Shown: positions 8,794 through 16,883, numbered from the stretch's first letter. The stretch: 41,594 nt of DNA from JADGHX01 sp035760965 (GCA_035760965.1 DASTRY010000067.1:1-41594); one strand, 5' to 3'. Numbers and translations: made by a program. The notes: a model not told the origin generated them from the letters alone.

Positions 8794-9579
8794 TCAGTCG
8801 CGCGAGCGCGTGTGCTCCGCGGCGGGCTCGCCGGCACGCGGCGGTTGTCCGGGGTCGAAACGCGGCCCGTTGCTCAGCTCCGCGACCGACTTGTCCACGA
8901 CGACCACGCCCGAGCCCCAATCCACCGTCCGGATCGACTGCGGCGAGAGCAGCACGAAGCGCGCGGGCGCGGCGCGCCGCGTATCGACGATCAAGTGTGT
9001 GATCGTCCAGGTCTCGCTATCGAACATGAAATCCTCGACGTGACCGACGCGCGCGTCGCGCGCCTCGATGCGATAGCCCGCGACTTCGCTGCTGCTGCGC
9101 AAGTGCGAGTCCGCGAGCTCGGCGTCGGCTTCCGGTGCCGGGGAGCCGCGCTTGTCGAGCTGCTCTTCGAGCGGCGTGCGCGGCGGTATGGCTTCGGGCG
9201 AGATCGAAGCGGGCAGCGCGACCTGCGGGACCAACCCGCCCGTCCATACGCTGTCCGACCAGTACGTCGGATACCCGTAGTAGCGGTAGTACTCGGCCTC
9301 GTGCTGGCGAGAGACCGGGCGATTCGTGTCGATCCTCGGGCTCTTCTGCACCTTGTCGCGCGTCAGCGCCAGCACGACGGAGCGGGTCCGCGGACTGATC
9401 CGTTTCACGGCGTGCGGCGAGATCAGCACCTCCTGGTGCGTGAGCCAGCCGCCCGTCGCGACGATGAGATAGCGGACGGCCCAGTGCTCGTCGTCGAAAT
9501 AGATCTCCTCGATCTTGCCGATCTCGCCATCGCTCGCGCGAACGCGATAGCCCTCGATCTCACTTACCCGTCGCAACAC
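8794..9579 (-). CDS. Tandem PRC-barrel domain protein
   Basis: This protein of about 261 aa contains two PRC-barrel-like domains. One is near the N-terminus (IEGYRVRASDGEIGKIEEIYFDD) and one in the C-terminal half (VAGYRIEARDARVGHVEDFMFD). Each is followed by the WxxxYLIV/WTITHLIVD strand pattern. A Tyr-rich linker (EAEYYRYYGYPTYW) lies between them. Stand-alone PRC-barrel proteins are found in envelope and stress contexts, but the specific role is unknown. I prefer the GTG at 9579 to the GTG at 9600 because a GAGGAG ribosome site sits 9 bases upstream; an in-frame TAG two codons before 9600 limits longer starts. It is convergent with cyoD, separated by only 8 bases. Confidence 0.8.
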   Translation of the reverse strand: MLRRVSEIEGYRVRASDGEIGKIEEIYFDDEHWAVRYLIVATGGWLTHQEVLISPHAVKRISPRTRSVVLALTRDKVQKSPRIDTNRPVSRQHEAEYYRYYGYPTYWSDSVWTGGLVPQVALPASISPEAIPPRTPLEEQLDKRGSPAPEADAELADSHLRSSSEVAGYRIEARDARVGHVEDFMFDSETWTITHLIVDTRRAAPARFVLLSPQSIRTVDWGSGVVVVDKSVAELSNGPRFDPGQPPRAGEPAAEHTRSRD

Positions 9580-9741
9580 GCTCGCCGGCTCCTCATGCAC
9601 ACACTATCAGGCTGCATGCACTGAGATCGCGCGCCGACGCTGGAGTTCGGGTGGCGCCATCCGCTCGCCTTCGAGCCGAGCATCAGGAACAGTTCGTGCT
9701 GACGCTTCAAAACGCACTGAATCGCTCGAAGCTCTGCGTAC

Positions 9742-10287
9742 GTGCCACCGAGAGAACGCAACACCGTGGACGCGAGGGGATCCCCCGGCCGCGAGTTCAT
9801 CGAGCGCCTCGGACGCCTCGCCGAAGGAGAAGGTCTGCCGCGCACCGCGGGCCGGATGATGGGTCTGCTCATGATCCACGATGCGGACCTCAGCATCGAC
9901 GACATCGCGGAGCAGCTCCGGGTGTCGCGAGCGAGCGTCAGCACGAACGGCCGCCTGCTCGAGTCGCTCGACATCGCCGCACGCGTGACGCGCCCCGGCG
10001 ATCGGCGCGACTACCTGCGCATCGCGGCCGAGCCGTGCACGAGCCTGCTCTCGCTGGGAGTGCGCCGCTTGCGAGACATGCAGCGGGCGGTCCGCGAGAT
10101 GCGCGAAGCCGTGCCCGGCGCGCGTGCACCCGTTCGCAACCGACTCGAGCGCATCGAGCGCTTCTACGGCCTGGCGATCGGTCGCGCCGAATCGGTGCTC
10201 GAGGACTGGCAGAAGGGGCGGACGCACAAGAAAGTAGAGCCGCAGCGCACACGTAGCGCGCGATCCCGTCGCGCGCGCAGCGCTTGA
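9742..10287 (+). CDS. GbsR/MarR-type winged-helix transcriptional regulator
   Basis: This 181-aa protein has a winged helix-turn-helix core. The recognition region reads LSIDDIAEQLRVSRASVSTNGRLLESLDIAARV, followed by a basic wing with GDRRDYLRI. The layout (FIERLGRLAEGEGLPRTAGRMMGLLM leading into the HTH) matches the GbsR-like branch of the MarR clan, whose members control osmolyte or efflux genes. A coiled-coil-like C-terminal helix follows, ending in an Arg/Ser-rich tail. The GTG at 9742 is the start given by the open frame; a GTG at 9766 is also possible. Its target is unknown; the degP-like gene downstream and the PRC-barrel gene divergent to it are candidates. Confidence 0.8.
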   Translation: MPPRERNTVDARGSPGREFIERLGRLAEGEGLPRTAGRMMGLLMIHDADLSIDDIAEQLRVSRASVSTNGRLLESLDIAARVTRPGDRRDYLRIAAEPCTSLLSLGVRRLRDMQRAVREMREAVPGARAPVRNRLERIERFYGLAIGRAESVLEDWQKGRTHKKVEPQRTRSARSRRARSA

Positions 10288-10304
10288 TCCAAAGCAAGCT
10301 CGTC

Positions 10305-10322
10305 GTTCAGTTCGTTCTGAAC
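10305..10322 (+). promoter_or_regulatory. Inverted repeat upstream of the DegP-like gene
   Basis: The arms GTTCAG and CTGAAC are perfect complements separated by 6 bases, 65 bases upstream of the DegP-like start. This could be an operator for a dimeric regulator or part of the promoter. No matching regulator is identified. Confidence 0.35.
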
Positions 10323-10386
10323 GGATCGCAGGCACGCCGTATGCGCCCGCCATCGCGGTTTGGTCGGAGAATCACGAGGTGAAGAA

Positions 10387-11877
10387 ATGAGCGCGCGCAG
10401 GCTGGTGCATCGTTCCGCCGGCTCACCTTGGGCATTGCCGATCGCGTTTCTGGCCGTGGCGGCGGCAGCTTGCGCGCAAACCGGTGACACCGGAGCTGCG
10501 CCGCAGACGGCGGCCCCCACACAGGCCCCCGCGCAGCCGAGCACGACAGCGCAAGCGCTGCCCGACTTCACCGGGCTCGTGAAGCAATACGGGGCGGCCG
10601 TCGTCAACGTGGTGTCGACGCGCGAGCTGAAACCGGCCGGCCCGCAGATCTCTCCCGAAGATCCGTTCTACGAATTCTTCCGGCGGTTCGGCATACCCGT
10701 GCCGGGCGCGCCCGGCGGCTCTGCACCGCAGCCGCGCATCGAACGAGGCGAAGGCTCGGGCTTCATCGTCAGCTCCGACGGGTACGTGCTCACGAACGCG
10801 CACGTCGTGAACGACTCCACCGACGTCACCGTCAAGCTGACGGACCGCCGCGAGTTCAGCGCCAAAGTCGTCGGCTCGGATGTGCGCTCGGATGTCGCGG
10901 TGCTGAAGATCGATGCGCGCGGGCTGCCGACCGTCAAGATCGGCGACTCCTCGAAGGTGCAGGCCGGGGAATGGGTGGTCGCGATCGGCGCGCCGTTCGG
11001 GTTCGAGAACAGCGTGACGGCGGGCGTCGTCAGCGCGACCTCGCGCGCGGTCGGCACGGAGAACAGCATCGTGCCGTTCATCCAGACGGATGTCGCCGTG
11101 AACCCCGGCAATTCCGGCGGGCCGCTGTTCAATCTCCGCGGCGAAGTGATCGGCATCAATTCGATGATCTATAGCGGCACCGGCGGCTATCAGGGTATCT
11201 CGTTCGCGATACCGATCGACATCGCGCTCGATGTGGAGCAGCAGCTCATCAAAACCGGGCACGTCACGCGCGGGCGCATCGGCGTGACGATCCAGGAGGT
11301 GACGGCGCAGCTCGCTCAGTCCTTCGGGCTCGATCGACCGCGTGGCGCGCTGGTGAGCTCGGTCGAGAAGGATGGACCCGCCGACAAGGCCGGCCTGAAG
11401 CCGGGCGATGTGATTCTCGCCGTCAACGGCAGGCAGATCGAGGTGTCCTCGGAGCTGGCAAACATCATCGCTCACATCCGACCCGGCGACACGGCGCGCC
11501 TCGATATCCTGCGAAACGGGAAGAACGAACAAGTGCGGGTGCGCGTGGCCGAGCTGCAGGAGCCGCGCGGGCAGAAATCTTCCGGCCCCGGCGGCGGCAG
11601 CGCAGCGGACGAGCCGCGGCTCGGACTCAACGTGCGACCGCTGACGCCGGACGAACGAAGCGAGGCAAAAACAGAGGGCGGCTTGCTCGTCGAGAGCGCG
11701 AGCGGGCCGGCCGCGACGGCAGGCGTGCAACCGGGCGACATCATCCTGCGCGTCGGCACTGCACCGGTGAATTCCGTGGACGACTTGCGTCGCGCGACGC
11801 AACGCTCGAAGGGAACGGTCGCGCTGCTCATTCAGCGCGGCAATGCCCAGATCTACGTGCCGGTGCCGCTCGGCTGA
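10387..11877 (+). CDS. DegP/MucD-like periplasmic serine protease (Do family)
   Basis: This 496-aa HtrA-family protease has a hydrophobic signal sequence (residues about 14-30), a Gln/Pro/Thr-rich linker, a trypsin-like domain and two PDZ domains. The catalytic triad is His139 (TNAHVV), Asp169 (SDVAVLKID) and Ser243 (GNSGGPL). PDZ1 begins near GRIGVTIQEV and PDZ2 near PRLGLNVRPL, each with the carboxylate-binding GLKPGDVILAVN or GVQPGDIILRVG turn. It degrades or chaperones misfolded envelope proteins. The start at 10387 has a good ribosome site (GAGGTGAAG). A strong hairpin overlaps the stop. It stands alone without the rseAB/algU genes that accompany mucD in some genomes. Confidence 0.93.
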   Translation: MSARRLVHRSAGSPWALPIAFLAVAAAACAQTGDTGAAPQTAAPTQAPAQPSTTAQALPDFTGLVKQYGAAVVNVVSTRELKPAGPQISPEDPFYEFFRRFGIPVPGAPGGSAPQPRIERGEGSGFIVSSDGYVLTNAHVVNDSTDVTVKLTDRREFSAKVVGSDVRSDVAVLKIDARGLPTVKIGDSSKVQAGEWVVAIGAPFGFENSVTAGVVSATSRAVGTENSIVPFIQTDVAVNPGNSGGPLFNLRGEVIGINSMIYSGTGGYQGISFAIPIDIALDVEQQLIKTGHVTRGRIGVTIQEVTAQLAQSFGLDRPRGALVSSVEKDGPADKAGLKPGDVILAVNGRQIEVSSELANIIAHIRPGDTARLDILRNGKNEQVRVRVAELQEPRGQKSSGPGGGSAADEPRLGLNVRPLTPDERSEAKTEGGLLVESASGPAATAGVQPGDIILRVGTAPVNSVDDLRRATQRSKGTVALLIQRGNAQIYVPVPLG

Positions 11878-11894
11878 GCCCGAAGGCTCAGCCG
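11871..11894 (+). terminator. Hairpin overlapping the protease stop codon
   Basis: Ten-base arms (CGGCTGAGCC and GGCTCAGCCG) are perfect complements around a CGAA tetraloop, and the TGA stop at 11875-11877 lies inside the left arm. No T-tract follows on either strand. It may act as a Rho-independent-like end, a barrier to 3' exonucleases, or a two-way block with the convergent FAD monooxygenase gene. Confidence 0.55.
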
Positions 11895-11936
11895 GGCCGC
11901 GCTCGTTGCGGGAACGCTCGACGGTCTGAACCCCAC

Positions 11937-13187
11937 CTATGTTGGCGCTCGCGACGGCGCGAGCCGTGACTCGCCTTGGCCGACATCGAGAAGCGGATCG
12001 CTCGACACTTGTTCGGGGAGAGGCAAGTCGTCGCGCATGAATCGGCCCAGGAACAACTTCGCAAGCGAACCGATGGTTGCAGCGCGCATGAGTCCATTGC
12101 GAACCCACACTCCGGGCCACGTGCGTGGTGCGAACCAGCTTCCCATCCGCAGGGCTCCGCGCTGCTTGCGCTCCACATACGATCGCAGGCGGCGCTCGTA
12201 GTTGGCGAAAGCACTGCTCGCGTCTACCGCAGTCGCCAGCTCGCCTGCGAGCACATACGCTCCCGCCATCGCGAGCGATGCGCCCTCTCCTGCAAGAAAC
12301 GACGGGCCGTACGCGGCGTCCCCGACGAGCGCGATGCGACCGCTCGACCACCGCGGGACCCGCGCCTGGCTCACGACGTCGAAGTAGAGATCGTCGCAAG
12401 AGTCGAGAGCATGCAGCACTGCGCCGGCTTCGGCGCCGATGTCGGCGAAGACATCGCCCAACGCGGACTTGCGGTGCGCGACCGAGCTCAGGTCGAACTT
12501 CGCCAGCAGCTCGGACACGACGACCATGAAGAACATCGTGCGCCCGTCGCGGAGAGAGCACCGCGCGAGCTGCCTTCCGGGCGTCGTGCGCGTCACGTAG
12601 ACGAGCTCGTCCCGGTAGGGATACCCCGACACGGTGAAAGCGGCGACCCTGTATCCCAGGTCGTGCTCGAACGCCGCGCCGTTGCCGCACATGAGGTGCC
12701 GTACGCTCGAATGCACACCGTCGGCCCCGATCACGAGGTCGAAGCGCCGCGTCGCGCCGCGCGCGAGCTCGACATCGATCCCGCCTTCGTGCTGGACGAG
12801 CGACTGCACGGAGTCCCCGAACACGGTTTCGACTTTGCCGCTCACGCTCCGATACAGCAGCTCGACCAGAGCGCCGCGCGGCACGCTGATCACGCGACCC
12901 CCGGCGGCGGTTTGCAGCACCTGTGGCCCGAGCGTGACACGCGGACGAAAGCGCCGATCGACGATGCGCAGCTCCCGGATGGAACAGCCCGCCTCGCGCA
13001 ATCGCGGCAGCAGGCCCATGCGCTCCGCCACGGTGTAGCCGGGCCCCCAGAAATCGATCATGTAGCCGTCCGTGCGCAGGGCCGGCGCGAACTCGAGCAG
13101 CGTGGGCGCGAAGCCGGCACGCAGCAGCCAGTACGCGAGCGTCGGTCCCGCGATTCCTGCGCCGGCGATCAGAACACGGCTCATCAT
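11937..13187 (-). CDS. FAD-dependent monooxygenase (PHBH/TetX-like superfamily)
   Basis: This 416-aa flavoprotein has the three group-A monooxygenase fingerprints. They are a Rossmann GxGxxG (VLIAGAGIAGPTLAYWLLRAG, residues 5-25, given in part), the DG motif (VIGADGVHSSVR), and the GD motif (GRIALVGDAAYGPSFLAGEGASLAM). It should bind FAD and use NAD(P)H and oxygen to hydroxylate a small aromatic or similar substrate. The substrate cannot be told. The GD region resembles TetX-like enzymes, but resistance should not be assumed. It is convergent with the protease gene. The 131-base gap to otsA upstream contains nested inverted repeats, suggesting local regulation. Confidence 0.88.
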   Translation of the reverse strand: MMSRVLIAGAGIAGPTLAYWLLRAGFAPTLLEFAPALRTDGYMIDFWGPGYTVAERMGLLPRLREAGCSIRELRIVDRRFRPRVTLGPQVLQTAAGGRVISVPRGALVELLYRSVSGKVETVFGDSVQSLVQHEGGIDVELARGATRRFDLVIGADGVHSSVRHLMCGNGAAFEHDLGYRVAAFTVSGYPYRDELVYVTRTTPGRQLARCSLRDGRTMFFMVVVSELLAKFDLSSVAHRKSALGDVFADIGAEAGAVLHALDSCDDLYFDVVSQARVPRWSSGRIALVGDAAYGPSFLAGEGASLAMAGAYVLAGELATAVDASSAFANYERRLRSYVERKQRGALRMGSWFAPRTWPGVWVRNGLMRAATIGSLAKLFLGRFMRDDLPLPEQVSSDPLLDVGQGESRLAPSRAPT

Positions 13188-13241
13188 CGCAACGCCCGAG
13201 TCGACCCCGCCGGCGCGCGCTCGGTTCCCGCCGGGCGGAAT

Positions 13242-13283
13242 TTACATTGCGCGGAATGCAACTTACACCTTCACGAAAGTTGC
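13242..13283 (-). promoter_or_regulatory. Nested inverted repeats upstream of FAD monooxygenase
   Basis: Two dyads share bases here. TTACATT (13242-13248) and AATGCAA (13255-13261) are near-complementary with one mismatch and a 6-base spacer. GCAACTT (13258-13264) and AAGTTGC (13277-13283) are perfect 7-base arms with a 12-base spacer. The position, 55-96 bases upstream of the monooxygenase ATG and just past the otsA stop, suits an operator or a terminator. Confidence 0.4.
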
Positions 13284-13318
13284 GGGCGGCGCGGCCGAGC
13301 TCGCGCCGCGCTCGAGCA

Positions 13319-14743
13319 TTACGCGACCGATGCGCCGCCGATGCGCGCGCTGTTGCCCGCGACGAGCAGCGGGCTCAGCAAGGCCTCGGTGAACCGGCGG
13401 TGCCAGGTGTGGATATCGTTCTGAGCGATTGCGGCAAGCAGCTTCTCGTGACGCGCGCGGCGCTCGTCGAGCGGCATCTCGAGCGCCGTGTGAATGGCGC
13501 GTGCGATCGCGCGAGTGTCGTAGGGATTCACGAGCAGCGCGGCCGTCAGCTCTTTGGCCGCGCCGGCGCGATCCGAAAGCACGAGCACGCCGGGATCCGA
13601 CGGATCCTGCGCGGCGACGAACTCTTTGGCCACGAGGTTCATGCCGTCGCGCACCGGCGTGACGAGGCAGACACGTGCGACGCGGAAGAATCCCATGAGC
13701 GTCGCATGGGGAAAGTTGCGGTTGAGATAGCGAATGGGCGTCCAGTCCACGTCGGCATAGTGCCCGTTCGTGCGGCCGGCGCTCTGCTCCAGCGCATCGC
13801 GGATGCGCGCGTAGGCCTTCACGTTCTGCCGTCCGAGCGGCGCGATCTGTACGTACGTCACGCGGCGATGATGCTGCGGATAGTCTTCGAGGAAGTGCCG
13901 GTAGGACGCGAAGCGCTCGAGCAAGCCCTTGCTGTAGTCGAGCCGATCCACACCCATGATGAGCTTGCGGTCGAGCAGCCCCTCGACCATGTGGCGCACC
14001 GGCGGCGAATCGATCGCGCGCGCGGCGGCCCGCGCGAGTCCGCCGACGTCGACACTGATCGGAAACACCCCCGTCCGCACGCAGCGTCCGCCGACTTGCA
14101 CGAGCGGATCCGCCACCACCGCGTCCGCGCCGAACACCGCCTCGATGGATTCGAGGAAGGCGCGGCGATCGACCTCCGTCTGAAAGCCGACCACGTCGTA
14201 CACCAGCAGCCCGCGCAGAAGGTCCTCGTAGCGAGGCAGCGCTCGCAGCACTTCGAAATGCGGGAAGGGAATGTGCAGGAAGAACCCCAAGCGATTCCGC
14301 GCACCGCTCTTGCGCAGCTCGCCCCCCAACGGAATCAGGTGGTAGTCGTGTACCCAGACGAGGTCGTCATCGCGCAGCAGCGGCTGCAGCTGGCGTGCGA
14401 ACAGCGCGTTGACCTCGCGATAGGCCGCGTAGTCCTCGTCGGCGTAGTGAAAACCGTCCAGGAAATAGTGAAACAGCGGCCAGAGCGTGCCGTTGGCAAA
14501 GCCGCTATAGGAGCGCTCGTGCAGGCTCTCGGGCAGCGAGATCGTCGCGAAGCGAATGTTCTCGCGGGTGACGACACGCGGTTCCTCCGGCGCAGCGCCG
14601 CTGCTCGTGGTCTCGCCGCTCCAGCCGAACCACAACCCACCCGAGCTGCGCAGCGCGGACAGGAGCCCCACCGCCAATCCTCCGGTCGGATTGGCGCCTC
14701 GCGGCAGCGCCACGCGGTTCGAAACGCAGACCAGACGGCTCAC
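13319..14743 (-). CDS. otsA: Alpha,alpha-trehalose-phosphate synthase (GT20)
   Basis: This 474-aa enzyme transfers glucose from UDP-glucose to glucose-6-phosphate, giving trehalose-6-phosphate. The glycine loop GGLAVGL lies near residues 21-27. Later come the WVHDYHL motif, FFLHIPFP, the phosphate-binding GVDRLDYSKGL and the C-terminal RDGMNLVAKEF with its nucleotide-sugar residues. Length is normal for bacterial OtsA. The GTG at 14743 is preceded by GGAG at a spacing of about 9. The usual partner otsB (phosphatase) is not adjacent on either side, so the second step must be encoded elsewhere. Trehalose synthesis suggests osmotic or desiccation stress response. Confidence 0.95.
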   Translation of the reverse strand: MSRLVCVSNRVALPRGANPTGGLAVGLLSALRSSGGLWFGWSGETTSSGAAPEEPRVVTRENIRFATISLPESLHERSYSGFANGTLWPLFHYFLDGFHYADEDYAAYREVNALFARQLQPLLRDDDLVWVHDYHLIPLGGELRKSGARNRLGFFLHIPFPHFEVLRALPRYEDLLRGLLVYDVVGFQTEVDRRAFLESIEAVFGADAVVADPLVQVGGRCVRTGVFPISVDVGGLARAAARAIDSPPVRHMVEGLLDRKLIMGVDRLDYSKGLLERFASYRHFLEDYPQHHRRVTYVQIAPLGRQNVKAYARIRDALEQSAGRTNGHYADVDWTPIRYLNRNFPHATLMGFFRVARVCLVTPVRDGMNLVAKEFVAAQDPSDPGVLVLSDRAGAAKELTAALLVNPYDTRAIARAIHTALEMPLDERRARHEKLLAAIAQNDIHTWHRRFTEALLSPLLVAGNSARIGGASVA

Positions 14744-14890
14744 CGGTCGTTGCTCCGCGCGCTCGACTTGACTGAATGCGTCGGGCTCACTGTGGCTCGC
14801 GCGGAAATTCGCTGCGACTGCGACTCGCGCGCGAGTGCCCGTACGGGATTGCCCGGACTTCGAAGCATATGCCGGTGCTCCCTTGCGGAA

Positions 14891-14906
14891 ATATTCTGAC
14901 GAATAT
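14891..14906 (-). promoter_or_regulatory. AT-rich palindrome upstream of otsA
   Basis: ATATTC and GAATAT are perfect 6-base arms around TGAC in an unusually AT-rich patch of a GC-rich region. It lies about 150 bases upstream of the otsA GTG and 55 bases past the stop of the exported-protein gene. A run of five T (minus strand) borders it, so it may be a promoter/operator for otsA or part of a terminator for the gene before it. Confidence 0.35.
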
Positions 14907-14960
14907 AAAAAGGCGGACCCCGGACGCGCAACCTCGACGGCCTGGGCCGACGAGCTGCGC

Positions 14961-15515
14961 TCAGCCGCGCGGGCTGCCGGCCTCCGCCTGCAACGGCACT
15001 CCGCCCGGGAACACGGCGCGCACGGTCACGGTGAACGCCGGTCGCGCGGTGCTCGGCGCGCGGCAGGCGAGTCGATAACCCAGGACTTTTCCGGGCAATG
15101 ACGGCAGCATTTGCCGCACGAGCGCGCAATCGGTCGCATCGATCGACGCGGGCGCGCCCGGCTCGATGCGCACTTCGCGAGTGCCGGCAGTGCCGCCCGG
15201 CGCAGGCGCGAAGAAGCGCACTCGCACGCGCGGCGAACGCGCGGCCACGCCGAGCATGGGCTCGCACCGCGAGGCCGTGACCTGCACGTCCGACCGCACG
15301 CCGAGGTGCAGCAGCACATCGCCCACGCGCCGTCGCAACTGGTCGCACGTATAGCGTTTCGGCAGGTTGTGAAAGGCGAGCAGCACGGTGTGCTGCTGCC
15401 ACGATTCGCCGGCGGGCGCTGCCCCGCGCGCGCCGGCGGAAGCGACCAGAAGCACGAAACTGACGGAGGTGACGAAGAGCTTCAGTCGGTGCTTGCTGGC
15501 GCTTCCATCGATCAT
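14961..15515 (-). CDS. Exported hypothetical protein
   Basis: I do not recognise the family. The 184-aa product has a basic start and a hydrophobic segment at residues about 13-30 ending in ARGA-A, a likely Sec signal peptide. The mature part contains paired features: LPKRYTCDQLRRRVGDVLLHLGV with one Cys, a second Cys in SRCEP, and two more in DCALV and LACRAP. Four cysteines in a periplasmic protein allow two disulfides. Beta-rich VRVRFF and FTVTVRAVF segments suggest a small alpha/beta domain. It is followed on the same strand by otsA but with a 217-base gap, so an operon is uncertain. Confidence 0.7.
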   Translation of the reverse strand: MIDGSASKHRLKLFVTSVSFVLLVASAGARGAAPAGESWQQHTVLLAFHNLPKRYTCDQLRRRVGDVLLHLGVRSDVQVTASRCEPMLGVAARSPRVRVRFFAPAPGGTAGTREVRIEPGAPASIDATDCALVRQMLPSLPGKVLGYRLACRAPSTARPAFTVTVRAVFPGGVPLQAEAGSPRG

Positions 15516-15676
15516 GGGCGCGGGCCGATAAGAGAGGGCACTACCGAGCCGGACGCTCGTCTGATCGTCCGCCGCTCGAGGAGTTCACAGCCGCGCTCGC
15601 CGCCGGCACGATCATTCCGCCGCTTCGGGGGATCCGGATGTATTGGTTCGAATGTAATTCGCGAACGACCGGCGGA

Positions 15677-16240
15677 TCAATCGCCCAACAGCGTTTCGCC
15701 GGCCGCATCCGTGGCCGCGTTGCGGATCAGGTGCGAGAGCACCGCCAAGCTCTTGCGCAGTCGATTGAGCTCTGCGGCGTCGAGTCGTCGCAGCGCATCC
15801 ACGAGCAGCCCCGTGTACGGGCCCGGCGCGCGCAGCAGAAGTCGCTTGCCCTCGGTCGTGACGTGCAGGCGCACGACTCGCGCATCCTCCTCGTCGCGTG
15901 CGCGCTGCACGAGCTTGCGCTCGACGAGCGCGTTGACGAGATTGCTCGAAGTCGTCTGATGAAGCGCCATGCGCTCGGCAAGATCGTTGACGCGCATGCC
16001 GCCGGAGCGTGCGATCTCCGAGAGCGCCCACAGTTGCGATCCGGAAATGCGCGCCAGCTGGCGCACCTCCGCGTCGTGACGCCGGGCCGAGGCGAAGATC
16101 GTGCGGAATTCCTGCAGCGTCTCGAGCTCGAGCCCGGCGCGGCCGCCGCCTGCGGTGGACTTCTTCGCGGCGCTCTTGCGCGCGGGTCGTCGGGGCGCGC
16201 CTGTCTGGCGCTTCAGTCGAGAGGGCGAGGAAGGCGACAT
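15677..16240 (-). CDS. MarR family transcriptional regulator
   Basis: This protein of about 187 aa has a Lys/Arg/Ala-rich N-terminal extension (residues 1-35) followed by a MarR winged helix. The recognition part reads MRVNDLAERMALHQTTSSNLVNALVERKLVQR, followed by the wing DEEDARVVRLHVTTEGKRLL. MarR dimers usually repress a neighbouring gene and release DNA on binding a small ligand. I chose the ATG at 16240 (GGAG about 8 bases upstream) over the frame-open 16351, which would overlap the divergent gene's promoter space. It diverges from the winged-helix gene at 16360. Confidence 0.85.
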   Translation of the reverse strand: MSPSSPSRLKRQTGAPRRPARKSAAKKSTAGGGRAGLELETLQEFRTIFASARRHDAEVRQLARISGSQLWALSEIARSGGMRVNDLAERMALHQTTSSNLVNALVERKLVQRARDEEDARVVRLHVTTEGKRLLLRAPGPYTGLLVDALRRLDAAELNRLRKSLAVLSHLIRNAATDAAGETLLGD

Positions 16241-16359
16241 CAAGGGGCTCCGCGATCGGGGGCACGTGCGACGTTTCGGCGAACCGGGCGCATCGTACAT
16301 GTCCGCGCGTGGGAGCGGGAAGACATCCGCGCGAGCGACGTCCGCTGACACGGGCCGGG

Positions 16360-16764
16360 ATGCTGCCAGAGAACGTGCGCGCCCTGTTGCGCGATCATCT
16401 GACGAGCTTCGAAGCCCTCGAGCTGCTGCTGCTCCTGCGCGCGGACGCGGCGCCGGCGCACGCGGAAGCGCTCAGCCGCCGGGCGGGTATCGCGCTCGAC
16501 CTCGTGCTCCCGGCGCTCGCTGCCTTGGAATCGAGCCAGCTCATCCGGCGCAGCGCCCTCGTGCCGCCGACGTTTCGCTTCGCGCCGGCGACGGGCGATC
16601 TCGCACGCGCGGTGGAGGATCTCGAACGCCTCTATCGCGACCAGCGCGCCGCCGTCATGGGCGAGATGAGCGTGAACGCGATCTCGCGCATCCGCTCCGG
16701 CACGCTGCGGGCTTTTTCCGACGCATTCCTGATCGGGAAGAAGAAGGGAGACGCGGAGCGCTGA
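16360..16764 (+). CDS. Small winged-helix-like hypothetical protein
   Basis: This 134-aa protein has no name I can assign. Its first half (FEALELLLLLRADAAPAHAEALSRRAGIALDLVLPALAALESSQLIRR, residues about 16-63) looks like a winged helix-turn-helix. The second half is a long charged helix (EDLERLYRDQRAAVMGEM) ending in a basic tail with FLIGKKKG. This layout suggests a DNA- or partner-binding regulator rather than an enzyme. The ATG at 16360 begins the conserved-looking region. It diverges from a MarR gene with a 119-base gap and precedes the mscS-like gene by 169 bases. Confidence 0.6.
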   Translation: MLPENVRALLRDHLTSFEALELLLLLRADAAPAHAEALSRRAGIALDLVLPALAALESSQLIRRSALVPPTFRFAPATGDLARAVEDLERLYRDQRAAVMGEMSVNAISRIRSGTLRAFSDAFLIGKKKGDAER

Positions 16765-16863
16765 ATTCGTCCATACCCTGTCCGATCGCTGCAATCGTTC
16801 GCGCAGTGCTGCTTTTCGAGGCGGCGCTGCGCCAGAATTTCATATGCCGCGCAGGCTCGCGCA

Positions 16864-16883
16864 CTGCCGATCATCGTCGGCAG
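16864..16883 (+). promoter_or_regulatory. Inverted repeat upstream of MscS-like gene
   Basis: CTGCCGA and TCGGCAG are perfect 7-base arms with a 6-base spacer, 50 bases upstream of the channel ATG. It could be an operator, a leader hairpin, or the end of the preceding transcript. No T-tract follows. Confidence 0.3.

Noticed and set aside
10423..12690. A 755-codon minus-strand open frame spanning the protease and part of the FAD monooxygenase region
   Set aside because: Overlaps two solid genes in another frame; composition is Arg/His-rich and without domains.
11937..13187. TetX-type tetracycline resistance
   Set aside because: The FAD signatures are shared by the whole monooxygenase superfamily, and nothing specific for tetracycline is visible.
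13247..14899. A 550-codon plus-strand open frame opposite otsA
   Set aside because: Antisense shadow of otsA; the otsA frame holds every catalytic motif.
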